64,000 nucleotides of DNA, from assembly GCF_007004545.3 (NCBI RefSeq), contig NZ_CP045503.2, forward strand, positions 3,876,102 to 3,940,101. The letters are read 5' to 3'. The position numbers were made by a program, and so were the translations under genes. A model generated the notes under the pieces. The model had not been told where the DNA came from and did no database searches. It saw nothing but the letters and a program-made list of their open reading frames with translations. This document shows positions 8,448 to 16,916 of this stretch, piece after piece. This DNA comes from Shewanella eurypsychrophilus (GTDB taxonomy: Bacteria > Pseudomonadota > Gammaproteobacteria > Enterobacterales > Shewanellaceae). Position 1 is the first letter of the stretch, and every line of letters begins with the position of its first letter.

Positions 8448-11400
8448 TGACAATCCCCTTTGCTTGAATCGAGTCTGTATCGACTAAGTAGATAGATAAT
8501 TCGCTTATGCAGCTGACGGCCTCTTCATGCTCAAAGTCGGCTAAATGTTGTAACAAGCTGTCAAACCTTGCCTGTAATTCTGGCTCATCGGTCACTTTCT
8601 TCAAATGCACATATTCATCGACATCGATATAACTGCCTTCGCCAAGTTTTTCTGAAATATCAGCCAAACTTTTTGAAATTAATTGATCACTGGCACAATC
8701 AGCTGGCACCTCAGGTTCTAGCGGTACACTGTGAGATTTGACCACTTGAATCAACTCATCATAGCTATGCTGCAGTTGGAGAATTTCCTCTTCAATGGTA
8801 TCGAAATCATTGTGCTTTGCCGCTTCTTCAATGGTTGCAGAGTTGGCTTGTAACCTGCCACCACCAAGGTTAGCAGCCACTCCCTTTATGGTGTGGGATA
8901 TGTGCCGTATTTTGTCTATCTCTTTATTTTCAACAGCTTCTGATAAATCCTCGATACGCTTAGGCATATCTTGTAAAAACAGACTGATGATGGCATTAAA
9001 TAATGAATCTTTTCCCATTGATCGTTTCAACAATGCGTCTTTATCCCACACAGACAGATCGACTTCATTGGGCTTGGTTTCTGCAATAGAAAGACACTCA
9101 GGTTCGGCTGTATTCACTGTAGATTCATTTTCAGGCAACGCCTCCAAAACCTCCTCACCAGTTTTTGTTTCAACAAGCTCTTCGACCTTTTCTTTAGGCA
9201 GCCATTTCATCAGCTTATCTCGCAATTTATCTGGATCTATCGGCTTAGGTAAATAATCATCCATACCCGCATCGATACACTTTTCTCTGTCTCCCATCAT
9301 GGCATTCGCTGTCATGGCAATAATAGTGATCTCTTTATTGATATCGCCTCCATGACCAGCACGTATCTCGCGTGTCGCCTGATAACCATCCATTTCAGGC
9401 ATTAAGCAATCCATTAACACCAGATCAAAGGGTGAACGTACTGCATTTTTTATTTTACTGAGGGCTTGTATGCCATTCTCAGCGACCACTACGTCTAAAT
9501 TAAAGTCCTCTAAGATCCCCACTGCGACTAACTGATTGACGTAATTGTCCTCAACTAAAAGGATCCGCGCATTAAGACTCCAGTTAGGTTCACTGAGATT
9601 ACGATCTAAATTTAAAGCCTCTAAATAATGGTGTGTCACTAACGGATTAGCATTACTCAGGGCTTCACCTCCCTCGGCAACAACATTAAGCGCATCAAAA
9701 AGGTCCGAGGTCGTCGTTGGCTTAGGAAAATATGCACTGAATCCTAGCTTTGCGAAGAAGCTGGCATCCCCCATTTGAGACATAGAGGTCATCATGACTA
9801 ATTTTATCGCACCGGTTCTTGGATCAGATCTTAACTTCTGACCCAGCTCAGCCCCATCCATTTCGGCCATTTGCATATCTAAAAAAGCAACATCGAATGC
9901 AGGAGTTTCAGGCTCTAAATACCTTTGAGCACAGATATCTAATGCTTGCTGACCGCTACGCGCTTCAACAACTGTCGCTCCCCATAGCTCAAGCTGCTCT
10001 CTTATCACTTCCCGATTAGTCGCATTATCATCGACCACCAATAGATTCAATTCATGAATATCAACTTTAGGTACGACCAATGTTGAGCGCTCGCTCTTGC
10101 CAAGTATGACTTTGATTTCAAAACAGCTACCGACGCCCTCAACACTACTGACCGTGACATCACCTCCCATCAATTGAGAAACTCGTTTCACTATCGCAAG
10201 TCCTAAGCCTGTTCCTCCATATTTTCTGGTCGTCGATGCATCGACCTGGCTAAACGAATGAAACAGGCCGTCAATCTTACCGCTAGGAATACCGATCCCG
10301 GTGTCGGTGACAGAACAAGTAAACAGCCATTTACCTTGTTCAGCCGGCGTCAACTTAGCTCTTACAACCACCTCACCCTGCTTAGTAAATTTAATGGCAT
10401 TACCGGTTAGATTAGTGAGCGCTTGGCGTAATCGGCCAGGATCACCTTTTACCATAGACTCTTCGACCCCTTTGAGATCTAAAATCAGTTCGAGTTTATT
10501 ATTCTGTGCTTGATGGGCTATACCTTCTGCAAACTCTCCAAGCATTCCCCTAAGATTGAAATCAATCTCTTCAAGCTCCAACTTACCCGCATCGATTTTT
10601 GTGTAGTCCAAAATATCATTGATAAGAGATAATAAAGATTGCGCACTCGATTGAGCGATATTGACACGACGATTTTGGTATTCGGTTAGCTTAGAGTTAG
10701 ATAACAGGCCCAACATGCCTATCACTCCATTCATCGGCGTACGGATCTCGTGGCTCATACTTGCTAAGAATTCGCTTTTCACCTTAGTGGCTAATTCAGC
10801 TTCCTCTTTGGCCCGTAATAGTGCACTTTGGGTTTCAGTTTGTTCGGTTACATCCCTGAAACTCCACACTCGGCCAAAATATTCGCCATCTATTTTCATT
10901 GGAGATGATGTACGTTCAAATACTCTACCATCGAGAAACTCTAATATATCAAATGCTTCTAGTGCCTGTTCCTTATACAGAACATTCACACGCTGAATAA
11001 AAGCAATCGGCTCTTTTAATTGCCTTTGCACTTGCTTGAGTATGACTCTGTCATTGACGCCTTTATTGAGTAATTCTTTTGTCACTCCCCAAAGATTAGA
11101 AAACTGGCTATTGGTTCTTAAGATCTCACCTTCACAACTGGTGACTAATATGCCGTTATCTGTTGACTCTAAGGTTGCATTCATCAGAGTGAGCGCCTCC
11201 TTAACCTCTAATTCCTGACGTTTTCTCTCTGTGATATCGGCTCTGATCGCAATATAACTTTTTGGCAGATTTCTCGCATCTTTAAGTGCAATAATCGTTG
11301 TATCGACCCAGTAGATACCGCCTTGTTTATTGCGATTACAGATCTCACCATGCCACACATTGCCTTTAGAAATAGATCGATACATCTGAGTAAAAAAATC

Positions 11401-12852
11401 ACTGGAATGATAACCTGAGTTGAGAATTCTATGATTTTTCCCCATTAATTCTTTAATGCTATAACCACTAATTTCTGCGAATTTATCATTGGCATAAGTG
11501 ATGGTTCCTTTAAGATCGGTTAATGCAACGATTGCATGTTGATCTAAGGCAAATTTTTGCTCTTCTAATGAGCCGAGCGCCTCCATCACTTGACTATTGG
11601 CTGCTCTTAATGCTTCTTCGTCACGTGCTTTTGCATCCAGCATCTGATTGAAGGCGTTGGCAAGCAGTCCAATCTCATTATCTTCTTTGACTTCGACTCG
11701 AGTCAGTTCCTCTCCTGCTGCAACCTTGCGACTTGCATCAGCAAGCTTGATCACTGGGCGGGTAATTTTTCTGGCGATAATGACTGAAGCAAACAGCACT
11801 CCAAGGACTGTGAGTAAAACAAGAATGAACATTACTTTTTTCAGCCATTCACTGGCCGACAAGGCCTCCTCGGTGTTTATTTCACTGATCAGTAACCACT
11901 CAACATTGGCAAGCTTAACCACATGATTTAAGCCAATAACCTCCTCATTAGCGGGGCCGATATACTCGTGTGCAATACTGTTTTCTGTCGTTTTTCCGAC
12001 ATTGAAGTTCTTTTCCTGCCAATCCACAAAAGCTTTCGTCTGTATTTGTCTTTTTAGTACCTCCTCCCAATTCTCTTTTATAGGGGCCCTAAGAAAGCCA
12101 TCCTTGCCGATAATGTAATGAGTCAAAGAACTCGGTTCAGAGATTGTTGAATGCAACATGTTGAATATTTTTTCGAATCTTAACTCAATGACATAGGTTC
12201 CAATTGGGCTACCAAATTCATCTAACACCAATGCAGATATGAACCCAGTGATTTTACCTTGGCTCAAAGGGCTATGCTCCAGACCCGAAAAACGTGCAAG
12301 GCCTGTATCCATGGTGACTTTCAAGCTTTGTGAAAATTTAGAGTCTACCAATTCACTGGAGAACACATTTTTCCCCTTGGCATCAGAACTGATCACTGAA
12401 TAAAGAATATCCCCCTCACTATCAATCAAGAAAATATCATTAATGTAATCATACTGTCGGCTCAACACGATAAGATCGTTTTGTAGTCCATCGACTCGTT
12501 TGGCCCAATCGTAGCTGCTGACATAATCCTGCAGCGTTTTTCTACTTTGCACTTTTCCTTTAGCCAGAGAGTCCAGCATCAACCTGGCATTGATAGACTC
12601 TGCTTTAACATTAAGATCCACCATTCGATAGTTAAACCAGTTTTCGATTGACTGGACACTCAGCAATGAAGATTGTGTCAGTTCCTCCTCTGCCGCATCC
12701 ACAAGGCTTTGCTCAGCTTGCTGATAGCTAAACCATGCAACAATAATCAGGGGCAGCAAGGACAAGAGTAAAAACCATAGTGTGAGGTTAAAACTCAAGG
12801 ATTTAAATTTGTTAGCTTCTTTTCTTGATCTTGACTTGAGTTCATCTTCCAT
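8440..12852 (-). CDS. Hybrid sensor histidine kinase, Cache-HAMP-PAS-PAS-HisKA-HATPase-REC-REC-Hpt
   Basis: A 1470-residue inner-membrane sensor. TM1 is near residues 22-42 and TM2 near 338-360, enclosing a periplasmic Cache-like sensor. HAMP follows (about 360-412), then two PAS domains (about 435-555 and 565-680). HisKA carries its His in FLASMSHEIRTPMNGVIG, and the ATPase has N and G boxes (TGNAIKF, DTGIGIP, KYGGTGLGLAI). Two receivers follow; the first (LLVVDDNA, LDMQMAEMDG) and second (ILLVEDN, LMDCLMPEMDG) each keep the phospho-Asp. An Hpt domain has its His in ISHTIKGVAANLGG, then a tail of about 100 residues. It lies 13 bp after the binding-protein gene and overlaps the cyclase gene, so ligand input and c-di-GMP output are probably linked. 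The ligand is unknown. Confidence 0.93.
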   Translation of the reverse strand: MEDELKSRSRKEANKFKSLSFNLTLWFLLLSLLPLIIVAWFSYQQAEQSLVDAAEEELTQSSLLSVQSIENWFNYRMVDLNVKAESINARLMLDSLAKGKVQSRKTLQDYVSSYDWAKRVDGLQNDLIVLSRQYDYINDIFLIDSEGDILYSVISSDAKGKNVFSSELVDSKFSQSLKVTMDTGLARFSGLEHSPLSQGKITGFISALVLDEFGSPIGTYVIELRFEKIFNMLHSTISEPSSLTHYIIGKDGFLRAPIKENWEEVLKRQIQTKAFVDWQEKNFNVGKTTENSIAHEYIGPANEEVIGLNHVVKLANVEWLLISEINTEEALSASEWLKKVMFILVLLTVLGVLFASVIIARKITRPVIKLADASRKVAAGEELTRVEVKEDNEIGLLANAFNQMLDAKARDEEALRAANSQVMEALGSLEEQKFALDQHAIVALTDLKGTITYANDKFAEISGYSIKELMGKNHRILNSGYHSSDFFTQMYRSISKGNVWHGEICNRNKQGGIYWVDTTIIALKDARNLPKSYIAIRADITERKRQELEVKEALTLMNATLESTDNGILVTSCEGEILRTNSQFSNLWGVTKELLNKGVNDRVILKQVQRQLKEPIAFIQRVNVLYKEQALEAFDILEFLDGRVFERTSSPMKIDGEYFGRVWSFRDVTEQTETQSALLRAKEEAELATKVKSEFLASMSHEIRTPMNGVIGMLGLLSNSKLTEYQNRRVNIAQSSAQSLLSLINDILDYTKIDAGKLELEEIDFNLRGMLGEFAEGIAHQAQNNKLELILDLKGVEESMVKGDPGRLRQALTNLTGNAIKFTKQGEVVVRAKLTPAEQGKWLFTCSVTDTGIGIPSGKIDGLFHSFSQVDASTTRKYGGTGLGLAIVKRVSQLMGGDVTVSSVEGVGSCFEIKVILGKSERSTLVVPKVDIHELNLLVVDDNATNREVIREQLELWGATVVEARSGQQALDICAQRYLEPETPAFDVAFLDMQMAEMDGAELGQKLRSDPRTGAIKLVMMTSMSQMGDASFFAKLGFSAYFPKPTTTSDLFDALNVVAEGGEALSNANPLVTHHYLEALNLDRNLSEPNWSLNARILLVEDNYVNQLVAVGILEDFNLDVVVAENGIQALSKIKNAVRSPFDLVLMDCLMPEMDGYQATREIRAGHGGDINKEITIIAMTANAMMGDREKCIDAGMDDYLPKPIDPDKLRDKLMKWLPKEKVEELVETKTGEEVLEALPENESTVNTAEPECLSIAETKPNEVDLSVWDKDALLKRSMGKDSLFNAIISLFLQDMPKRIEDLSEAVENKEIDKIRHISHTIKGVAANLGGGRLQANSATIEEAAKHNDFDTIEEEILQLQHSYDELIQVVKSHSVPLEPEVPADCASDQLISKSLADISEKLGEGSYIDVDEYVHLKKVTDEPELQARFDSLLQHLADFEHEEAVSCISELSIYLVDTDSIQAKGIVNG

Positions 12853-12865
12853 TATGACTCTCGCT

Positions 12866-14023
12866 CTATCGATTCAATTGAACTGGGTTCACTACAGCTT
12901 CTGCTAAGCCATTACGACTAAAGCTCTCATCGGCAAAGTTATCAATATCGATGGCATTTTTGATAATCCCCCCCTCAACCGCGAGATCCATGATTAATTT
13001 CAACCCTGGTTTATCTACATTCAAATTTTGATAGTTAATCACTCGCAAGTCAGGATCTAAGCTGGCAATAATCGCTTCTCGCGTATGAGCCGGGATATGT
13101 TTACGAACCAGTTTCACTATCTCCTCCATAGCTTCTCCTCCCTGAGTACGAGCAAGCTCTATGTCTTCTCCAGCCTTATGGATATAATCCATCACTTCAT
13201 GTACCGCTTTGCGTTTGTTTTTTATTGCTTCATCTGTCGCTAAGGCAATACATTCAACATGGCCATGCTCCCAGGGCATCACATCTTTGGAATACCAAGC
13301 CACATGCCCAAACCCGCCAGTTTCAACCACATCAGCCCAGGGTAGAGACTGTTCAAATGCGGCCGCTTGGGCACGACTGCTCTTACTCTTAATGAAACTG
13401 GGGGATTTTGGCGGAGCAACAGCAATTGCTTGCACATCGGCACCAGAATTAGGCATCAGGCTCATGGTAAGGCCATGCTCTTTTAGATAACGGTATAAAA
13501 CCACGGTATGAGTCGCTAGCAGATGCGGCATACCGACCTCGGTAGCACGTCCCGTTAACTCAAACTCTTTCTTCAATGCGTTAGCGACTTTATCATCAGG
13601 TTTCCTTTCCTGTCTGACCAATGGCAGCTTAACTCGCTCATTCAGCAGATCATTTATCGCCAGTGCATTACCATCCCTATGCATCAAGCCTATCCACCGA
13701 AAAATAGGCTTCTCAGCAAACATATCCATGGCCAGAGGGCTCATAACATAGGCCATGTCGACTTCACCAGACAGATAATAAGCACGTAGAAGGTCCCAGT
13801 TTTTCATCTGCTCTATCTGGAAATCGGCATGCTTCATATCGTGTCGATATCGTTCATAGGCCACAATCGATGCATAGTGATCGGCGAGAGGAATATAGAG
13901 AGCTTTGATCAACTTTTTATCTTCAGCATGGGCACTTGCCGATACAGCGAGAACAAAAAACAGTGTGATTACAAAGGCTAAATAGGTAATTGGTCGATGT
14001 GACGAACGAACACGAGCAGACAT
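12866..14023 (-). CDS. Periplasmic substrate-binding protein (NrtA/NMT1-like) in a signalling operon
   Basis: About 385 residues with a signal peptide (hydrophobic YLAFVITLFFVLAVS, cleavage near SAHA). The rest resembles the nitrate/sulfonate/taurine class of ABC binding proteins: ALYIPLADHYASIVAYERY near the N-terminus and VDMAYVMSPLAMDMF, which is typical of the ligand cleft. I chose the ATG at 14023 because GGGAGA lies just before it and the signal peptide then starts cleanly; an upstream ATG at 14065 would add 14 residues. No permease or ATPase genes are nearby. Instead a Cache hybrid kinase follows after 13 bp, so the protein probably presents a ligand to the kinase. Confidence 0.85.
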   Translation of the reverse strand: MSARVRSSHRPITYLAFVITLFFVLAVSASAHAEDKKLIKALYIPLADHYASIVAYERYRHDMKHADFQIEQMKNWDLLRAYYLSGEVDMAYVMSPLAMDMFAEKPIFRWIGLMHRDGNALAINDLLNERVKLPLVRQERKPDDKVANALKKEFELTGRATEVGMPHLLATHTVVLYRYLKEHGLTMSLMPNSGADVQAIAVAPPKSPSFIKSKSSRAQAAAFEQSLPWADVVETGGFGHVAWYSKDVMPWEHGHVECIALATDEAIKNKRKAVHEVMDYIHKAGEDIELARTQGGEAMEEIVKLVRKHIPAHTREAIIASLDPDLRVINYQNLNVDKPGLKLIMDLAVEGGIIKNAIDIDNFADESFSRNGLAEAVVNPVQLNR

Positions 14024-14238
14024 GTGTCTCTCCCTGACCTGTAATGATGAGCAACTGAATAACAATATCTAATTGAGCTTAGTAGAGCATCAACAGCTTT
14101 TCACTAAGGAAAAGGAAAAAAACGAAATGATGACAGAAAGATAAGTACCTACATTAGGTAAGGTTATTGCCTCTTTGGCTACTGCTGCGTTGGCCATTGT
14201 GATAAGTCCGTTGTGGTCGAAACTATATGAAACAGGTT

Positions 14239-14532
14239 TTATTTGTCTTGATGGTCTCGACGGTAGAGGGCCCACTCCTCGATGACTTCACCGGAGGGAA
14301 GCGTGCAAATACCTTGTTGTCCATCGGGACCGGTGACAATCTCCAGCTTTCCATCCAATGCAAGGCAGTAGTCGGAAGCCGGGTTACTCATGTTTGCCAT
14401 AACGACATCTTCATGAATAGAACATGCTGCAAGGGCTAAAAAAATAATAAGCAGACCGACACCGATAAAGACGCCGTTAATCAACTTCGCAAATGAGATA
14501 TTGCTAAACAAACTAGGGTTCATATTTTTCAT
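14239..14532 (-). CDS. DUF333-family small lipoprotein
   Basis: A 97-residue putative lipoprotein. The hydrophobic N-terminal stretch ends in LALAAC, a lipobox. The mature part matches the DUF333 pattern: NPASDYCLALDGK, then GICTLPSGEVIEEWALYRR, with two Cys that could pair. Members are small periplasmic proteins of unknown function. The start at 14532 is supported by GGAG 7-8 nt upstream. A 12-bp perfect hairpin separates it from the barrel gene upstream, so it is probably expressed separately. Confidence 0.85.
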   Translation of the reverse strand: MKNMNPSLFSNISFAKLINGVFIGVGLLIIFLALAACSIHEDVVMANMSNPASDYCLALDGKLEIVTGPDGQQGICTLPSGEVIEEWALYRRDHQDK

Positions 14533-14559
14533 GAAATAACTCCAGAAAATCTTCGATAT

Positions 14560-14589
14560 CAGGCCGATAAGTTCTCACTTATCGGCCTG
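14560..14589 (-). terminator. 12-bp perfect hairpin after the barrel gene
   Basis: CAGGCCGATAAG and CTTATCGGCCTG form a perfect stem with a 6-nt loop between the barrel gene and the DUF333 gene. No strong U-tract follows on the minus strand, so it may act as a terminator or an RNA-stabilising or processing hairpin. Confidence 0.55.
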
Positions 14590-14657
14590 TAAATATAACA
14601 AAGCGCCCGAGTGGACGCTTAGCGATAACGTTTATTATTTATCATTTAAGTAATGAC

Positions 14658-15335
14658 TTAGAAACGGTAACCGACAGTAAACATCACAGTGCTGAAGTCT
14701 TTATCTTCGACAGAGTAAGATACGGCTCCAGCATCTAAACCACCGGTGTGAAGAACCGAGCCGGTTCCTTTCATATCACGACCGCCGCTGTGGAAAGTGT
14801 AATGCAGGTTGAAGTTCAGGCCATTATCCATGTAGTAACCGACACCTATCATAGGCTTAACCACAGTGTTGCTATCGGCGTTAAGGTTTAGCTCAGCTTG
14901 CTCGAAGCCTTCCTGACCTGGAGTGGCATTATTAAGTTCATATTGACCCACTGATTTTAGCTTTGAAAACTCGGCACCGGCCTTAACTGCCAGATGACCC
15001 GCTCCCATATCAAACTGGTAGCCAAGATATAGAGTGTGAGCCTTATAATCATTTCTTTCACTGCCACTGACTTGAATCATCTCGACATCAGGGGCACCAG
15101 GCATGACGTCTGTTTCAAAGCTGGTATTAATATTCTGACCTTTCTCGGCACCGCTGTAGGTATAACCAAAAACGAAGTCGCTATAACCCGCTTCCAAACC
15201 GATGGCAGCCTTGGTTCCCATGGCCTTACTGTTTGATGCACCAACCATAGGGTTGATGGTGAACTCACTGGCGTTAGCCGAAGCTGAAAGGACAAACATA
15301 GATGTTAAAGCGCACGCTATAACTAATTTTTTCAT
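14658..15335 (-). CDS. Outer-membrane beta-barrel protein, OmpA/opacity-like
   Basis: 225 residues with a Sec signal peptide (MKKLVIACALTSMFVLSASA, cleavage near ANA) and a mature part of alternating amphipathic strands that ends in VGYRF, an outer-membrane C-terminal signature with final Phe. Repeated turns rich in Gly and Asn (HTLYLGYQFDMGAGHLAVKAG, GVGYYMDNGLNFNLHYTF) suggest an eight-stranded barrel of the opacity/OmpW-like size class. No enzymatic motif is visible and the function is unknown. Confidence 0.78.
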   Translation of the reverse strand: MKKLVIACALTSMFVLSASANASEFTINPMVGASNSKAMGTKAAIGLEAGYSDFVFGYTYSGAEKGQNINTSFETDVMPGAPDVEMIQVSGSERNDYKAHTLYLGYQFDMGAGHLAVKAGAEFSKLKSVGQYELNNATPGQEGFEQAELNLNADSNTVVKPMIGVGYYMDNGLNFNLHYTFHSGGRDMKGTGSVLHTGGLDAGAVSYSVEDKDFSTVMFTVGYRF

Positions 15336-15991
15336 GATTAAATCTCTCTTATTTCTCTCTGACTGAGTTTTAGGTTGTTATAAACCAATACCGCTTCCAT
15401 TCTATGGACCCACTCAGACGTAACCTCTGTTACACATTCAGTGAGTTAATCCGTATTGATTAAGATGCTGAAATAATATCGATAACCAGACGACCACACT
15501 TCACTAAGAGAATTAGTGAGCAATAGAAAAATCGATAAGCCAGTCGACACCTAGGGGACAAGAAGCGCAGTAAGGGGAGCTGGGCATATGATGGCTTAAT
15601 AGGCGGGCGGCTTTAGCGGATAATAAAGTCTAAAAGATGAGCAATAACGTTAGCTGCTGGGGAGGAAGGTGAAAGAATATTAGTAAACACTGTAAGTGGT
15701 GATCCATAAGTGCTGTGGATACATCATAGTATTCGATGGTAAAAGCCTTCTGATATGGAGCCATCCTTGGCGTCAGAGAGTCCATAAACTTGCTTCTATA
15801 TTCTGTACAGCTCAATAGCGGGTGCTATTAACTTCACCGAGTTAAAGTAGACACATCTCGATACTGCTGCATTCAATAACCCTAAGTCTGTACTGACCTT
15901 CATTACTAAGAAACTTAATAACAGCTAATGATGACTAGTAAACACATTTACAGGTAAGATGTAACCCATTAATACATATCAAGAGTTCACT
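15336..15991. other. Gene-free region with one small hairpin
   Basis: No supported gene in 650 bp. TCACTAA-GAGAA-TTAGTGA (15501-15519) is a perfect 7-bp hairpin with no U-tract. A 61-codon minus-strand frame at 15630-15815 has no recognisable features and was rejected. Confidence 0.5.
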
Positions 15992-16645
15992 ATGACAACA
16001 GCACTTTCAGCAAAAGCTAAAGCAGAGTTAGGCAGCTTGATGGTTAACACGAGTGAATTAGTCGATCTCTTGTCCCTATTACCAAGAGAACATCTGAGCG
16101 ACTACCCCCTGCTGCAAAAAGAGATATTCAGTAAGCACCCAAAAGTGAAGGGTTATAACAAGGCATTAAAGGACAAGCTATTTACCAAGGAAGAATTTCG
16201 AGATCGTATTTTTGCCAGGCTCGATATCTTCGCCTATGAGATGGCGGTATCGATGAATACTGATTACCTCATTGAGCGGGTAATGCTATTGGTCGGTTCT
16301 GAAATTAATAAGATTGATGAACTTGAGATAAACGAAATAGGCGCTGATGTTTTACAAAGAATATTGTTAGAGCTGAGTACTCAAGTTAGAAAACAAGTAC
16401 AACCTAAAGCCGATCACCCTTTCTTAGCGGAGCGTGGCAGAATCGATCATAGCTTTTGGCGCCATGCCGACAAAGCGTACGATGCGTTTAAAGAGGGCTA
16501 CACCACTCAAGCCGCGCTGGATGCCTGGTGTCAACTTAACCTACATACCCGCTGCCCTCAGAGTTTTATTCGTTGGTTGAAAACTCATGAAGACCCTAGA
16601 GAAATCAATGAATGGATTGATTATGTCTCTCAGGGCAATGACTGA
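15992..16645 (+). CDS. Conserved-looking cytosolic protein of unknown function
   Basis: 217 residues, no signal peptide and no membrane segment, predicted mostly helical. It begins MTTALSAKAKAELG and has a Trp- and charge-rich C-terminal half (HSFWRHADKAYDAF, CPQSFIRWLKTHEDP, INEWIDYVSQ). I recognise no family. Codon use and composition look native, so it is a real gene. Promoter and terminator were not clear; a small GC hairpin at about 16674-16691 follows it. Confidence 0.75.
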   Translation: MTTALSAKAKAELGSLMVNTSELVDLLSLLPREHLSDYPLLQKEIFSKHPKVKGYNKALKDKLFTKEEFRDRIFARLDIFAYEMAVSMNTDYLIERVMLLVGSEINKIDELEINEIGADVLQRILLELSTQVRKQVQPKADHPFLAERGRIDHSFWRHADKAYDAFKEGYTTQAALDAWCQLNLHTRCPQSFIRWLKTHEDPREINEWIDYVSQGND

Positions 16646-16916
16646 TTTTTAAAATAAACATACCTCCCAAGATGCTCTGTATTGCGCAGAGCTATTGCTT
16701 TATCCCACCAAAGTATTCTCTCCCGTTTTAACACTGTATTTGTCATGTATTTATCACGGTTTCGATTCTCCACATGACCTTGCAGTATGAGTCGCATAAT
16801 GCACTTACTTATTAACCAAACTTCAATTAATAATTAAAAAACCATAAATAACAACATATTAAAACGTGGCACGTTTCATGCTCTACTTCATTCAGCGCTC
16901 ATAAAAGGGAACTGCT

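Noticed and set aside
15630..15815. 61-codon minus-strand frame
   Set aside because: No ribosome-binding site, odd composition, and no recognisable feature.
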